A DNA stretch of 64,000 nt from assembly GCF_003628125.1 (NCBI RefSeq), contig NZ_RBZU01000003.1, positions 248,001-312,000 of the forward strand. Reading direction: 5' to 3'. Position numbers and translations under genes: made by a program. The stretch is from Pararobbsia silviterrae. Its GTDB lineage: Bacteria > Pseudomonadota > Gammaproteobacteria > Burkholderiales > Burkholderiaceae. Under the pieces are notes generated by a model. That model was not told the origin of the DNA. It saw only the letters and a list, made by a program, of their open reading frames with translations, and did no database searches. Positions within the stretch are counted from its first letter, which is position 1. Each line of letters starts with the position of its first letter. This document shows, piece by piece, positions 41,557 to 51,319 of this stretch.

Positions 41557-42546
41557 TCACCCCTTGCCGCGCTCCGCGACCGCCTGGCCGGCCGACCCGT
41601 CGTCCTTCGACGCCGGTCCCTTCTTGAGCGCGCGCGCCTGCAAGACGATCACGACGAGCAGGAACACGCCGCGAATGACCGACTGCCAATACGCCGACAA
41701 ACTGATGAACCCCATGCCGTTCTCGAAGTTCAGCATATTGAAGACGAGCCCAAGCAGCACCACGCCGGCGATCGTCATGCCGATCGAGCCCTCTCCGCCC
41801 GTCAGCAAGGTCCCGCCGAGCACGACGGCCGAGATCGCGAACAACTCCCAGCCGAGCCCTTCGTTCGGCTGACCCGCGCCGAACTGCGACGCGAGAATCA
41901 CACCCGCGAGCCCGGCAAGCAGACCCGACACCGCATAGACCACGACGAGCAGACGGTCGATATTGAGCCCCATGAGCCGCGCCGCTTCCTCGCTGCCGCC
42001 GGCCGCGAGCGCATGCCGGCCGAAGCGGCTGTAGCCGAGCGCGACGAGCGCGATCACGAACGCGATCAACGAGACCCATGCGGGAATCGGCAGCCCGAAC
42101 AGATCGCCCTGGCCGAAGACGGCGAACCCCGATTCGGCCGAGATCGCGACCGCATCGTTATGTCCGAACAGCAAGGCCAGCCCGTGCGCGGCCAGACTCG
42201 TCGCGAGCGTCGTGATGAACGGCAGGATGCGCAAGCGCGTGATGATCAGGCCGTTGACGATGCCGACGACGAGCCCCGACCCCGCTCCCGCAAGCACGGC
42301 GAGCGTCGCGCCGTGCGGACTCACGAGCGCCGAGACGACGCTTGCCATCGCCGCGACGGTCCCGACCGACAAGTCGATGCCGCCCGTGATGATCACGAAG
42401 CACATGCCGATCGAGATCAACGCGAACATCGCGTTGTAACGCCAGAACGACGTCACGTTGTACGCCGAGATGAAGTTGTCGTACCGGATCGCGCCGAAGA
42501 TCACGAGCGCGGCGAGCACGAGCAGGATCACGTAGTTCTTTTTCAT
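41557..42546 (-). CDS. Ribose/galactofuranose-type ABC permease (YjfF-like)
   Basis: A 329-residue CUT2 permease, last gene of the second sugar transporter operon. Signature blocks are IGMCFVIITGGIDLSVGTVAAMASVV, VNGLIITRLRILPFITTLATSLAAHGLALL and the coupling loop FGRHALAAGGSEEAARLMGLNIDRLLVVVYAVSGLLAGLAGVI. A charged C-terminal tail (KKGPASKDDGSAGQAVAERGKG) is cytosolic. Two different permeases in one operon match the E. coli ytfT-yjfF arrangement, in which a heterodimeric channel imports furanose sugars. It starts 21 bp after the other permease gene ends. Confidence 0.9.
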   Translation of the reverse strand: MKKNYVILLVLAALVIFGAIRYDNFISAYNVTSFWRYNAMFALISIGMCFVIITGGIDLSVGTVAAMASVVSALVSPHGATLAVLAGAGSGLVVGIVNGLIITRLRILPFITTLATSLAAHGLALLFGHNDAVAISAESGFAVFGQGDLFGLPIPAWVSLIAFVIALVALGYSRFGRHALAAGGSEEAARLMGLNIDRLLVVVYAVSGLLAGLAGVILASQFGAGQPNEGLGWELFAISAVVLGGTLLTGGEGSIGMTIAGVVLLGLVFNMLNFENGMGFISLSAYWQSVIRGVFLLVVIVLQARALKKGPASKDDGSAGQAVAERGKG

Positions 42547-42567
42547 CGAAGTGTCTCCCTGTGTCGC

Positions 42568-43500
42568 TCAACCGCGGCGGCGCCGCTGGATATACACGGC
42601 CACGATGATGATGCCGGCCTTCACGACGAGCGCCGCCGCGTCGGGCACGCCATGCGCGAGCAGCGAATACCGCACGAGCTGGATGATCAGCGCGCCGAGC
42701 AGCGTGCCGCCGATCCAGGCCTTGCCGCCGGTCAGCGCGTTGCCGCCGACCGCGACGGCCGCGATCGCGTCGAGTTCGATGCCGAGCCCCGTCACGTTCG
42801 GATCCGACGACGAATTGATGCCGATCGAAATAAGCCCCGCGAGACCCGACAGTGCGCCGCATATCGTGTACGCGATCATCTTGACGCGCCGCGTCGGCAC
42901 ACCGCTCACGAACGCCGCGCGCTCGTTGCCGCCGGTCACGAGCAGGTACTGCCCGAACAGCGTCTTGCGCACGACCCAGATAAACAGCGCGACCAGCACG
43001 AGCATCACGAACACCTGAACCGGCACGCCCGCGATCTTGCCGAGCGCAATCCACTGGAACGCCTCGTTGTCGAACACCTGCAGATTGCCGTCGACGATGA
43101 CCTGCGCGATGCCGCGTCCCGCGATGAACAGCACGAGCGTGCCGACGATCGGCTGGACCTTGAGCCGCGTGACGAGCACGCCGTTGAACACGCCGAACGC
43201 GGTCGCCGCCGCGATCGACGCGATAAACGCGAGCGCGACGCCGACCGGCCCGTCGATATTCAGGAAGATCAGCGGCGCGAGCGTGCCCGCGATCGCCATC
43301 GACGCGCCGACCGACAGATCGATGCCGCCCGTCGCGACGACGAGCGTCATGCCGATGCCGACGATCACGATCGTCACGACCTGCGTGAGGTTGACGTTGA
43401 AGGTCTGCAGCGACCAGAAATGCTTCGTGAACAACAGATTGAACGCGAGAAGCAGCAACAGCACGGCCACTTCGCGCGTAACGGGCAAACGAAACTTCAT
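42568..43500 (-). CDS. Ribose/galactofuranose-type ABC permease (YtfT-like)
   Basis: A 310-residue CUT2 permease with IGMTLVVATGGIDLSVGASMAIAGTLAPLI, VFNGVLVTRLKVQPIVGTLVLFIAGRGIAQVI, and the coupling loop FGQYLLVTGGNERAAFVSGVPTRRVKMIAYTICGALSGLAGLI. Its ATG overlaps the ATPase stop as ATGA. Partner of the YjfF-like permease. The substrate is probably a furanose or aldose, judged only from family. Confidence 0.9.
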   Translation of the reverse strand: MKFRLPVTREVAVLLLLLAFNLLFTKHFWSLQTFNVNLTQVVTIVIVGIGMTLVVATGGIDLSVGASMAIAGTLAPLIFLNIDGPVGVALAFIASIAAATAFGVFNGVLVTRLKVQPIVGTLVLFIAGRGIAQVIVDGNLQVFDNEAFQWIALGKIAGVPVQVFVMLVLVALFIWVVRKTLFGQYLLVTGGNERAAFVSGVPTRRVKMIAYTICGALSGLAGLISIGINSSSDPNVTGLGIELDAIAAVAVGGNALTGGKAWIGGTLLGALIIQLVRYSLLAHGVPDAAALVVKAGIIIVAVYIQRRRRG

Positions 43501-45092
43501 GAATGCTCCCCGGGGATATCGATCTCGGTGACCGTCTGCGCGGCCTGCGCGAGCGCGCTCGGGCCGCCGGCGCCGAATGCGATCGCGTCCATGATGGAAG
43601 CTTCGGTGAGCTTCTCGCCTTCGAGCTCGGCGACGCTGCGTCCGTCGCGCATGACGATCGCGCGGTCGGCCACCGCGACGAGCTCCTCGAGTTCCGACGC
43701 GGTCAGCAACACGGCCATGCCCGCATTGCGAAGCTCGCGGATGATCTTCGCGATTTCAGCCTTCGCGCCGACGTCGATGCCGCGCGTCGGCTCGTCGAGC
43801 AGCAGCAGCGTCGGACTCGCCGCGAGCCAGCGCGCGAGCAGCACCTTCTGCTGATTGCCGCCCGAAAGTTCGCGGATCGGCTGCTCGGCGTCGCGCAGCT
43901 TGATGCCGAGCGACACGATGAACCGGTCGACCAGCGCCTTTTGCCGCGCCCGATCGACGACGCCATGCTTGACGAGCGTCGGCAGGCAGACGAGCGTCAT
44001 GTTCTCGCGCACCGACAGCTCGGGCACGATGCCCTCGGCCTTGCGGTCTTCGGTCAGCATCGCCATGCCGCGCCGGATCGCATCGCGCGGCGACTTCAGC
44101 GCAACGGGCGCGCCGTTGAGCGCGAGCGATCCGCCCGCGAGCGGATCGGCGCCGAACATGAGCCGCATGGCCTCGGTACGGCCCGCGCCGAGCAACCCCG
44201 CGAGCCCGACCGCTTCGCCCGCGCGCACCTGCACCGTCACGTCGTTGACGCGCGGCGCGGCCTGCAAGCGTTGCGCGTCGAGCCGGACTTCGCCGCGCGC
44301 ACGCGCATCGTGCTCGGCGCGCGCGGCGGCCGGGTGCTCGATCACGGCCGCGAGCGTGCGGCCGAGCATCGTCGTCACGAGCTGCAGCTTGTCCATCTCG
44401 TGCATCGCCGCCGCGGCGACGGTCTGGCCGTCGCGCATGACCGTCACGCGGTCGCAGACCGCATAGAGTTCGTCGAGCCGATGCGAGACGAAGATCACCG
44501 CGCGGCCGTCGTCGCGCAGCCGCCGCACGACGGTGAACAGCAGCTCGACTTCGCGCTCGTCGAGCGACGACGTCGACTCGTCCATGATGACCATGCGCGC
44601 ATCGGCCGACACCGCGCGCGCGAGCGCGACCATCTGCTGGATCGCGGTCGAGCACTGCGCGACAGGCTTGCGCACGTCGATCGAGAGTCCGAACGACGTC
44701 AGCAACGCATCGGCCTGCGCATGAATCGAGCGCCAGTCGATCAGACCGAAGCGACGCGGCTCGCGGCCCAGAAAGATGTTCTCGGCGATCGAGCGCAGCG
44801 GCACGAGATTGATCTCTTGATAGATCGTGCTGATGCCGCCGTCACGCGCGGCTTGCGGCGAGGCGAAATCGACTTCGCGGCCGCCGAACCGGATCTGCCC
44901 CGCGTCGCGCCGATACGCGCCCGTGAGGATCTTGATCATCGTCGATTTGCCCGCGCCGTTCTGCCCGATCAGCGCGTGGACCTCGCCCGCGGCGACCGTC
45001 AGGCTCGCATTGCGCAGGGCCGCGACGCCGCCGAACGATTTGTTGATGTCCTGCATCTGCAGGAGCGGGGGCGCATGGGTCGTGTCTGCCAC
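43497..45092 (-). CDS. Ribose/galactofuranose-type ABC ATPase (YtfR-like)
   Basis: A 531-residue double ATPase. The N-domain has Walker A GQNGAGKST and Walker B VIMDESTSSLD with Glu; the C-domain has the usual degenerate P-loop GLLGAGRTEAMR, signature LSGGNQQKVLLARW and Walker B LLLLDEPTRGID. This is the normal asymmetry of the family, in contrast to the other RbsA-like ATPase in the window. Translation starts at a GTG at 45092 behind AAGGAGGG; the longer open frame upstream overlaps an intergenic hairpin and is not coding. Confidence 0.92.
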   Translation of the reverse strand: MADTTHAPPLLQMQDINKSFGGVAALRNASLTVAAGEVHALIGQNGAGKSTMIKILTGAYRRDAGQIRFGGREVDFASPQAARDGGISTIYQEINLVPLRSIAENIFLGREPRRFGLIDWRSIHAQADALLTSFGLSIDVRKPVAQCSTAIQQMVALARAVSADARMVIMDESTSSLDEREVELLFTVVRRLRDDGRAVIFVSHRLDELYAVCDRVTVMRDGQTVAAAAMHEMDKLQLVTTMLGRTLAAVIEHPAAARAEHDARARGEVRLDAQRLQAAPRVNDVTVQVRAGEAVGLAGLLGAGRTEAMRLMFGADPLAGGSLALNGAPVALKSPRDAIRRGMAMLTEDRKAEGIVPELSVRENMTLVCLPTLVKHGVVDRARQKALVDRFIVSLGIKLRDAEQPIRELSGGNQQKVLLARWLAASPTLLLLDEPTRGIDVGAKAEIAKIIRELRNAGMAVLLTASELEELVAVADRAIVMRDGRSVAELEGEKLTEASIMDAIAFGAGGPSALAQAAQTVTEIDIPGEHS

Positions 45093-45190
45093 CGGCTGTC
45101 CCTCCTTGAAGCATGCGCGCGCCGCCGCGTGCGCGGCGCGCTCGTATGACGGGCTGACGGGCCGTCGAACACGCACGACCCTATCAGAAC

Positions 45191-45225
45191 AACGCCGGCC
45201 ACGCGCATCGCGCGAGGCCGGCGTT
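45191..45225 (-). terminator. Hairpin between binding-protein gene and ATPase gene
   Basis: AACGCCGGCC (45191-45200) is the exact reverse complement of GGCCGGCGTT (45216-45225), a 10-bp stem with a 15-nt loop that can pair further. It lies 56 bp after the binding-protein stop and ahead of the ATPase. No long T run follows, so partial termination or mRNA stabilisation giving excess binding protein is likely. Confidence 0.6.
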
Positions 45226-45280
45226 CGGTCTAACGATCCGCTCGGCGAACCCGGACAACAGGTCCGGGCGCCGGGGCCGA

Positions 45281-46276
45281 TCAGTACCCGTCCTTCATGC
45301 TCGCGTCGACATTGCTCTTGTCGTAGAACTTGTCGGACACCTTGACCCACGGCCCGATCGACTCGCCCTTCGCGTACTTCTCGGCCACCTCGCACGAGAT
45401 CGGACCGAAGAACGGCGACGACTGGACGTCCGCGCCGAGTTCGCCGGCCTTGATCGCCTCGAGCGCGCCGCGCGTGCCGTCGATCGACACGATCGTGATG
45501 TCCTTGCCCGGCACCTTGCCCGCCGCCTTGATCGCGGCGATCGCACCGAGCGCCATTTCGTCGTTGTGCGCGTAGACGGCCGTGACTTCAGGATGCGACT
45601 GGAGCAGCGTCTCCATGACCTGACGGCCCTTGTCGCGCGCGAAGTCGCCCGATTGCGACGCGATGATCTGCATGCCCGAATGCGATGCGATTTCGTCGTC
45701 GAAGCCCTTCTTGCGATCGTTGGCCGCCGACGCGCCCGTCGAGCCTTCGAGTTCGATGATCTTCGCGTTGCCGTTGGTCGCCTTGATGAGCCAGTCGGCC
45801 GCGCGCTTGCCCTGGTCGATGAAGTCCGAACCGATGAACGTGATGTAGTCCTTGCCGGCGACCGCGAGCGACTGGTCGACGTTGCGGTCGACGAGGATTA
45901 CGGGAATGCCGGCCTTCTTCGCTTCGAGAATGACCGGTGCGAGCGGCTTCTCTTCACGCGGCGGGAACACGAGCAGATCGACCTTCTGCGCGATCATGCT
46001 GCGAATGTCCGACACCTGCTTCGCGGCCGAGCTGTTCGCGTCGGTCATGACCATCTGCCAGCCGCACTTGGCCGCGACGTCCTTGAACGACTTCGTTTCG
46101 GCCAGACGCCACGGGTTGTTGCTTTCGGTCTGAGCGAAGCCGACCTTGAGGGGCTTCTTCGCGGCAATCTTCGGCAGCGGCGCATCGTCGGCCGACGCCG
46201 CGCCGGCGGCGGCCGCGCAGGCCACGGCGATCATCGATGCGACGAGGGAACGGGTCCAGCGAGTGTTCTGCAACAT
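45281..46276 (-). CDS. Ribose/galactofuranose-type ABC binding protein (YtfQ-like)
   Basis: A 331-residue periplasmic protein with a Sec signal peptide (about residues 1-29, ending GAASA). The opening LKVGFAQTESNNPWRLAETKSFKDVAAKCGWQMVMTDANSSAAKQVSDIRSMIAQKVDLLVFPPREEKPL closely follows the YtfQ pattern, and VYAHNDEMALGAIAAI and TIVSIDGTRGALEAI follow. An excellent GGAGGAAG ribosome binding site supports high expression. It leads the operon; a LacI regulator gene lies 332 bp upstream in the same direction. Confidence 0.93.
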   Translation of the reverse strand: MLQNTRWTRSLVASMIAVACAAAAGAASADDAPLPKIAAKKPLKVGFAQTESNNPWRLAETKSFKDVAAKCGWQMVMTDANSSAAKQVSDIRSMIAQKVDLLVFPPREEKPLAPVILEAKKAGIPVILVDRNVDQSLAVAGKDYITFIGSDFIDQGKRAADWLIKATNGNAKIIELEGSTGASAANDRKKGFDDEIASHSGMQIIASQSGDFARDKGRQVMETLLQSHPEVTAVYAHNDEMALGAIAAIKAAGKVPGKDITIVSIDGTRGALEAIKAGELGADVQSSPFFGPISCEVAEKYAKGESIGPWVKVSDKFYDKSNVDASMKDGY

Positions 46277-46608
46277 TGTCTTCCTCCAGGGTTTTTGTCG
46301 AAGCGCCAGGGTTGTTGCGTCGGGCCGAACCGTCCGCGGCCCTTTTTCTGTGTCTTTCTTGGATTGACCTTGCCGCCGTTTTTTTGGCGCGCAAGGTTCA
46401 GGCGCTTGGCGATTGTTCCATCGCGGTTATTACTCGTCAATTGCTAATAATTACTAATTTTCCCTTAGACGACGATGTTGCCCCACCCTGTTGCGGCTCG
46501 CCCGCCGTCCCCCAGGACGGCTGCGCGGCCCTTGCCCCAAGCGGGTTTGACGCGCTTTTCCTAAGCGAATTTGACGCGCTTGCCCTACTCGGAATTGCCG
46601 CGATTTCT
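46277..46608. promoter_or_regulatory. AT-rich leader between lacI-type gene and binding protein
   Basis: No gene is supported in these 332 bp. The middle is AT-rich and contains an inverted repeat TTATTA (46427-46432) / TAATAA (46445-46450) with a 12-bp spacer, a candidate operator or promoter element for the transporter operon. Confidence 0.4.
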
Positions 46609-47790
46609 TTAAGCGGATTGACCGCCGCGACGACGTGCCCCGCCCACGGAGGCCGCGCGCGGCGCGGGTTCGGCCGTCTCGCGCGCCGCGCGCGGACGGG
46701 GACGCGGCGCGGCGTCGGCCGACGGGCGCGCGGCGCCGGGCCCCGCGACCGACGTGCGTTCGATGAGCGGCCCGTCGAGCTTGACCGTGCGCTTGCGCAC
46801 CGGCGCCCCGGCCTCATGGTTCTCGTGTTCCTGAAGCAGCGTCTCGACGGCCCAGCGGCCCAGCTCGTAGTTCGGCAGCACGACCGTCGAGAGCGGCGGA
46901 TGCGTATGGCGCGCGATCTCCTGATCGTCGTAGCCGAGCACCGAGACGTCCTCGGGCACGCGCAGTCCGAGCTGCTTGAGCGCCTCGATCGCGCCGATCG
47001 CCGTCAGGTCGTTGCCGCAGAAGATCGCGCTCGGCGGCGCGCTCTCGCGCATGAGCGAGAGCGTCTGCTCGAAGCCGAGACCCGAGCTCCAGTCGCCGTC
47101 GCGCGTGAGCGCCTCGTCGAACGGCACGCCCGCGGTCGCGAGCGCCTGGCGATAGCCCTTGAGCCGGTCCTTCGCGGCGTCCTGCCACGGTTCGCCGTTG
47201 ATGAAGCCGATGCGCCGATGGCCGCGCGACAACAGATACTCGGTCGCCGTATGGCCGCCGACGACCTCCGCCGGCACGACCGACGAGAACGCGTGATCGG
47301 ACGTATAGCAGTTGAGCAGCACGGTCTGCACGCCGCGCAATGCGTCGGGCACCGCGACCTTGCGCGTGTAGACCGTCGCATAGATCACGCCGAGCAGGTT
47401 CGGCATGTCGAGCACCGCGCGCAGCACCTGCGCCTCGATCTCGGCGTTGCCGTGCGTCGAATAGACCGCGAGCACGTAGCCGCGCTCCCAGGCGGCGTCG
47501 CGCGCGCCGTCGATGTTGACGACGGGGTGCGGGCTCGTCGAGATTTCGTCGGCCAGATAGACGATCAGATTGCGCGGACTCTGCGCGGCGGGCGCGAGCG
47601 CGAGCGCCGGCGCGCGCCCCGCGTGCCGATAGCCGAGCGCCTGCGCGGCCTCGTAAACCTTGGCGCGCGTCGCATCCGAGAACTTCGCGCCGGCCGCGTC
47701 GTTGAGCACGAGCGAGACCGTCGATTGCGAGACGCCGACCGCCTTCGCGATATCGGTCATCGTCGGGCGACGTTGAGCAGTTTTTTTCAT
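46609..47790 (-). CDS. LacI-family transcriptional regulator
   Basis: A 393-residue repressor. The LacI helix-turn-helix is at residues 10-35 (TMTDIAKAVGVSQSTVSLVLNDAAGAKFSDATRAKVYEAA) with the hinge helix after it. The periplasmic-binding-protein-like effector domain spans about 65-340, with FINGEPWQDAAKDRLKGYRQAL and IFCGNDLTAIGAIEALKQLGLRVPEDVSVLGYDDQEIA. About 50 C-terminal residues rich in Ala, Arg and Pro extend beyond the usual end. ATG 47790 was chosen since MKKTAQRRPTMTDIAK is the standard opening. It probably controls the adjacent sugar transporter. Confidence 0.92.
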   Translation of the reverse strand: MKKTAQRRPTMTDIAKAVGVSQSTVSLVLNDAAGAKFSDATRAKVYEAAQALGYRHAGRAPALALAPAAQSPRNLIVYLADEISTSPHPVVNIDGARDAAWERGYVLAVYSTHGNAEIEAQVLRAVLDMPNLLGVIYATVYTRKVAVPDALRGVQTVLLNCYTSDHAFSSVVPAEVVGGHTATEYLLSRGHRRIGFINGEPWQDAAKDRLKGYRQALATAGVPFDEALTRDGDWSSGLGFEQTLSLMRESAPPSAIFCGNDLTAIGAIEALKQLGLRVPEDVSVLGYDDQEIARHTHPPLSTVVLPNYELGRWAVETLLQEHENHEAGAPVRKRTVKLDGPLIERTSVAGPGAARPSADAAPRPRPRAARETAEPAPRAASVGGARRRGGQSA

Positions 47791-47887
47791 CGTGTATGTC
47801 GAGAAACCAGACTTCGCGCGCGTCGGCACGCCGGCGTCATGCACGAACCATGAGCAGGCGCGGCGAAGTTAGCATTAATATTTATGA

Positions 47888-47926
47888 ACGCCAATGCCGA
47901 ACGGATCGGGATTTACGCCAATGCCG
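47888..47926. repeat. Two 12-bp direct repeats upstream of the LacI gene
   Basis: ACGCCAATGCCG occurs at 47888-47899 and again at 47915-47926, 27 bp apart, about 100-135 bp upstream of the LacI start. They could be regulator binding sites or chance. Confidence 0.5.
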
Positions 47927-47998
47927 TCCCCCCGGGGCCGGCATGGCGCCATGATAATCCGCGGATTTATGAATGACTCGGATGCGGCGAGGATTCGG

Positions 47999-49093
47999 TC
48001 AGAGCAGACGCTGACCCGCGATTTCCCCGGCGATATCGTCGAGCGCGACGATCCGTTGGGCGGCGCCGCGCTTGATCGCTTCCTTGGGCATGCCGAAGAC
48101 GACGCAGCTTTCCTCGTTCTGCGCGACGGTCTGTGCGCCCGCCTGGCGCATTTCGAGCAGACCCGCCGCGCCGTCGTCGCCCATGCCCGTCATGATGACC
48201 CCGAGCGCATTCGCGCCCGCGCAGCGCGCGACCGAGCGAAACAGCACGTCGACCGACGGACGATGCCGGTTCACGTAGGGGCCGTCGATCACGTCGACGT
48301 GATATTGCGCACCGCTACGCTTGAGCAGCAGATGCTTGCCGCCGGGTGCGATCAAGGCCTGACCCGGCACGACGCGCGCATTCGGATAGGCCTCGCGGAC
48401 CGTGATCTCGCAGACGCTGTCGAGGCGGCTCGCAAACGCGGCCGTGAATTTCTCGGGCATGTGCTGAACGATCACGAGCCCCGGACATACGCGCGGCAAG
48501 CTGCTCAACACGTGTTCGAGCGCCTGCGTGCCGCCTGTCGACGTACCGATGGCGACCACGCGCTCGGTCGTCTGCGTCATCGCGCGCGCGCCGGCGCCCG
48601 TGCTCGGCAGGATCACGTCGGCCGTGTGCTTGGCCTGCGCGGCGACGGGCTTGACCGCTTGCGGTTTGGCGCGTTTCGCGATCGCGCCGACATTCGCGCG
48701 CGCCGCCGCGCGCACGACACGCACGAGCTCGTCGGCCGTCTCGCTGAGAAACTGCTTGAGACCGACCTTCGGCTTCGTGACGATCGCGACCGCGCCGGCC
48801 GACAGCGCCTCGACGGTCGTGCGCGCGCCCGCCTCGGTCAGCGTCGAGCAGATGACGACGGGCGTCGGCCGCTGCGCCATGATCTTGCCGAGAAACGTGA
48901 TGCCGTCCATGCGCGGCATTTCGACGTCGAGCACGATGACGTCGGGCCACTGCTGACGCATGCGCTGCGCGGCGAGCAACGGGTCCGCGCAGGCGCCGAT
49001 GACCTCGATGTCCGGATGCGATTCGAGCAAGCCCGTGACGACCTGACGAACGACCGCGGAGTCGTCGACGACGAGCACCTTGATCGTATTCAT
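47999..49093 (-). CDS. cheB: Chemotaxis protein-glutamate methylesterase CheB
   Basis: A 364-residue CheB: N-terminal receiver (Asp10/11, phosphorylated Asp56 in [11 protein letters not shown], Lys in IVTKPK) joined by an Ala-rich linker to the methylesterase domain. The catalytic triad is Ser in [11 protein letters not shown], His in [10 protein letters not shown] and Asp in [10 protein letters not shown]. It demethylates (and deamidates) receptor glutamates. ATG 49093 was chosen because [12 protein letters not shown] is the standard opening; it overlaps the preceding stop as ATGA. Last gene of the operon. Confidence 0.96.
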   Translation of the reverse strand: MNTIKVLVVDDSAVVRQVVTGLLESHPDIEVIGACADPLLAAQRMRQQWPDVIVLDVEMPRMDGITFLGKIMAQRPTPVVICSTLTEAGARTTVEALSAGAVAIVTKPKVGLKQFLSETADELVRVVRAAARANVGAIAKRAKPQAVKPVAAQAKHTADVILPSTGAGARAMTQTTERVVAIGTSTGGTQALEHVLSSLPRVCPGLVIVQHMPEKFTAAFASRLDSVCEITVREAYPNARVVPGQALIAPGGKHLLLKRSGAQYHVDVIDGPYVNRHRPSVDVLFRSVARCAGANALGVIMTGMGDDGAAGLLEMRQAGAQTVAQNEESCVVFGMPKEAIKRGAAQRIVALDDIAGEIAGQRLL

Positions 49094-50388
49094 GTGGACC
49101 CTCTCCCATTCCCCGATGGACGCGTCGTCGCGCGCGCCGCGCTGCGCAGCTTCGTGCTGCGCTGCGCGCGCAGCGACGGCATGCGTTCCTGATATTCCTT
49201 GATCCACGGCAAGAGCGCGTCGGCCGACATCGGCTTGCCGATCAGATAGCCCTGTCCGACATCGCATCCGTACCGCTGCAGCAGGCGCCAGTCCTCGATC
49301 GTCTCGACACCTTCGGCGACCGTCACGAGCTTGAGCCGATGCGCCATCGTCAAGGCCGATTCGAGAATCACGCGCAGGTTTTCATGCCGATGCGCGTGAT
49401 GCACGAACGAGCGATCGACCTTGAGTTCGGTGAACGGAATCCGCGCCAACTGCTGCATCGACGAGAGGCCCGTGCCGTAGTCGTCGATCGACAGGCCGAA
49501 GCCGCGCAAACGCAGGCGCGCGAGCGCACCGAGTGCCGGGCCGTCGGGACTCACGACCGAGCTTTCGGTGATTTCAAGCACGATCTGCGGCGCGCCGACG
49601 CCGTGTTTGTCGAGCAGATGCGTGATCGCGTCGACGATATTCGGTTCGCTGAGCAGGATCGGCGACACGTTGAGCGCGATCGACAGCTTGAGGCCGCGCG
49701 CATTCCAGATCGCCGCCTGGGCGATCGCCTGATCCATGACGGACAGGCTCAGATCGAAGATCAGGCCGCCGCGCTCGGCGGCCGCGATAAAACGATCGGG
49801 GGGCACCGGTCCGAGCGTGTCGTCGGTCCAGCGCGCGAGCACTTCGACGCCGCGCAAGAGCCCGCGCCCGATATCGACCTTCGGCTGGTAGTGCGGCACG
49901 ATCGCGCCCGCGCGGATCGCCTGTTCGAGCGCGCCCGGATCGAGCGCGCCCGCGTGCGCGGCGCTCGGATCGACGCGGCGGCGCTCGGCGTGTTCGCGGC
50001 TCGTGAGCGCCTGCGACAGCATCGATCGCGTGAGCGGCTTGTGAAGGCCCGCGATGACGGGCAATCCGAGATTGCGCGCCATGCCGACGACCGCGCGCAC
50101 GAGCGAGCCTTCGCGGCTCGATGCGACGATCATCGGAATGCTCAGGCCGCGCTGGCGCAGCTGCTGCATGAGTTCGACGCCGTCCATGACCGGCATTTCG
50201 AGGTCGACGATCATGACATCGGGCACATAGCCGGGCTCGGCGAGAATCGCGAGCGCCTGCACGCCGTCGCCCGCATGCACGACCTCGGCCACGCCGAGTC
50301 CGCGCAAGATCGCCTCGACCGCATGGCGCTGCGTCGCGCTGTCGTCGACGAGCAGCACCGAGCGTATCGGTGGAGCGGGGGTCGTCAT
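49090..50388 (-). CDS. Response regulator with EAL c-di-GMP phosphodiesterase domain
   Basis: A 432-residue protein. The receiver domain covers about residues 8-130 (Asp15/16, phospho-acceptor Asp62 in [11 protein letters not shown], Lys in GLHKPL). The EAL domain covers about 155-400: EVLARW in place of EALLR, Asn in ALNVSP, Glu in EITESS, the DDYGTG loop, Lys in ELKVDRSFV, Glu in AEGVET and the closing GQGYLIGKP. All metal- and substrate-binding residues needed for hydrolysis are present, so it is probably active. It resembles RocR/VieA-type regulators. Embedded between cheR and cheB, it would couple the CheA phosphorelay to c-di-GMP breakdown. Confidence 0.93.
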   Translation of the reverse strand: MTTPAPPIRSVLLVDDSATQRHAVEAILRGLGVAEVVHAGDGVQALAILAEPGYVPDVMIVDLEMPVMDGVELMQQLRQRGLSIPMIVASSREGSLVRAVVGMARNLGLPVIAGLHKPLTRSMLSQALTSREHAERRRVDPSAAHAGALDPGALEQAIRAGAIVPHYQPKVDIGRGLLRGVEVLARWTDDTLGPVPPDRFIAAAERGGLIFDLSLSVMDQAIAQAAIWNARGLKLSIALNVSPILLSEPNIVDAITHLLDKHGVGAPQIVLEITESSVVSPDGPALGALARLRLRGFGLSIDDYGTGLSSMQQLARIPFTELKVDRSFVHHAHRHENLRVILESALTMAHRLKLVTVAEGVETIEDWRLLQRYGCDVGQGYLIGKPMSADALLPWIKEYQERMPSLRAQRSTKLRSAARATTRPSGNGRGST

Positions 50389-50437
50389 CTCGCAGTCTCC
50401 TGGATCAAGGCGCGCGCGCGCGAGTCGTGGGTCCGGG

Positions 50438-51247
50438 TCATGGCTTGCGATAGATCGAGGGCATGACCTGCACAACGTCGGTGTTGATCTCGTTCAAGGT
50501 CTCGGAATGACCGATACAGAACAACCCGCCGGGTCTGAGCCGCTCGAGCACGCGCGCGACGACGCTGCGCTTGGTGTCGTTATTGAAATAGATCATCACG
50601 TTTCGCAGGAACACGCAGTCGAACTGGCCGAGATCCGGCAGCGGCACGTTCAGATTCGCATGAACGAAACGCACGCGCTGACGCAGCGGCTTCGACACGA
50701 GCAGCGTGCCGTCGTACTGGCCGATTCCCTTGAGACAATACCGTTCGAGGAACGCGGCCGGCACGTGCTGCGCGCGTTCGACAGGATAGTGGCCGCGCCG
50801 TGCGCGCGCGAGCACGCGCGTGCTGATGTCGGTGCCGACGACTTCCCAGGGCTTCTCGCCGAGCGTCTCCGCGAGCACCATCGCGATGCTGTAGGGCTCC
50901 TCGCCGCTCGAACACGCGGCGCTCCAGACCCGCACGGGTTCCGAGCGCGCGCTCGCGCGCACCGCGCCCGCGAGCAAGCGCAGCTGCTCGAAATGCTTGG
51001 ACTCGCGGAAGAAAAACGTCTCGTTCGTCGTGAGCAGATCGATCGCGATCTGCACTTCGCCGCCCCCGTCACGGCCGCCGATCAGATCGAGGTACTGCGT
51101 GTAGTTCGCGTAGCCGAAATGATTCAGCCGCTTCGCGAGGCGGCTGCAGATCAGATTCTTTTTGCTCGGCGATAGATGGATGCCCGCCGAGTTATGAATG
51201 AACTCGCGGAATCTCGAGAACTCCTTGTCGGTGAGCTGAACTGTCAT
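50438..51247 (-). CDS. cheR: Chemotaxis protein methyltransferase CheR
   Basis: A 269-residue CheR. The N-terminal helical domain has FREFIHNSAGIHLSPSKKNLICSRLAKRL, including the LxxRL pattern; the SAM domain has VWSAACSSGEEPYSIAMVL and VVGTDISTRVLARARRG, and FDCVFLRNVMIYFNNDTK. It methylates receptor glutamates using S-adenosylmethionine. The gene is 49 bp upstream of the RR-EAL gene and 72 bp downstream of cheW. Confidence 0.96.
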   Translation of the reverse strand: MTVQLTDKEFSRFREFIHNSAGIHLSPSKKNLICSRLAKRLNHFGYANYTQYLDLIGGRDGGGEVQIAIDLLTTNETFFFRESKHFEQLRLLAGAVRASARSEPVRVWSAACSSGEEPYSIAMVLAETLGEKPWEVVGTDISTRVLARARRGHYPVERAQHVPAAFLERYCLKGIGQYDGTLLVSKPLRQRVRFVHANLNVPLPDLGQFDCVFLRNVMIYFNNDTKRSVVARVLERLRPGGLFCIGHSETLNEINTDVVQVMPSIYRKP

Positions 51248-51319
51248 CGGCGGTCTCTCTCGGGATCACGGTATGCGCCGGCCTCGCATCGGCGGGCCGG
51301 CGTTCGATACGCGGCGCGA

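Noticed and set aside
41491-43854. 787-codon plus-strand open frame opposite the two CUT2 permeases
   Set aside because: Typical charged antisense shadow; both permease reading frames are full length with conserved loops.
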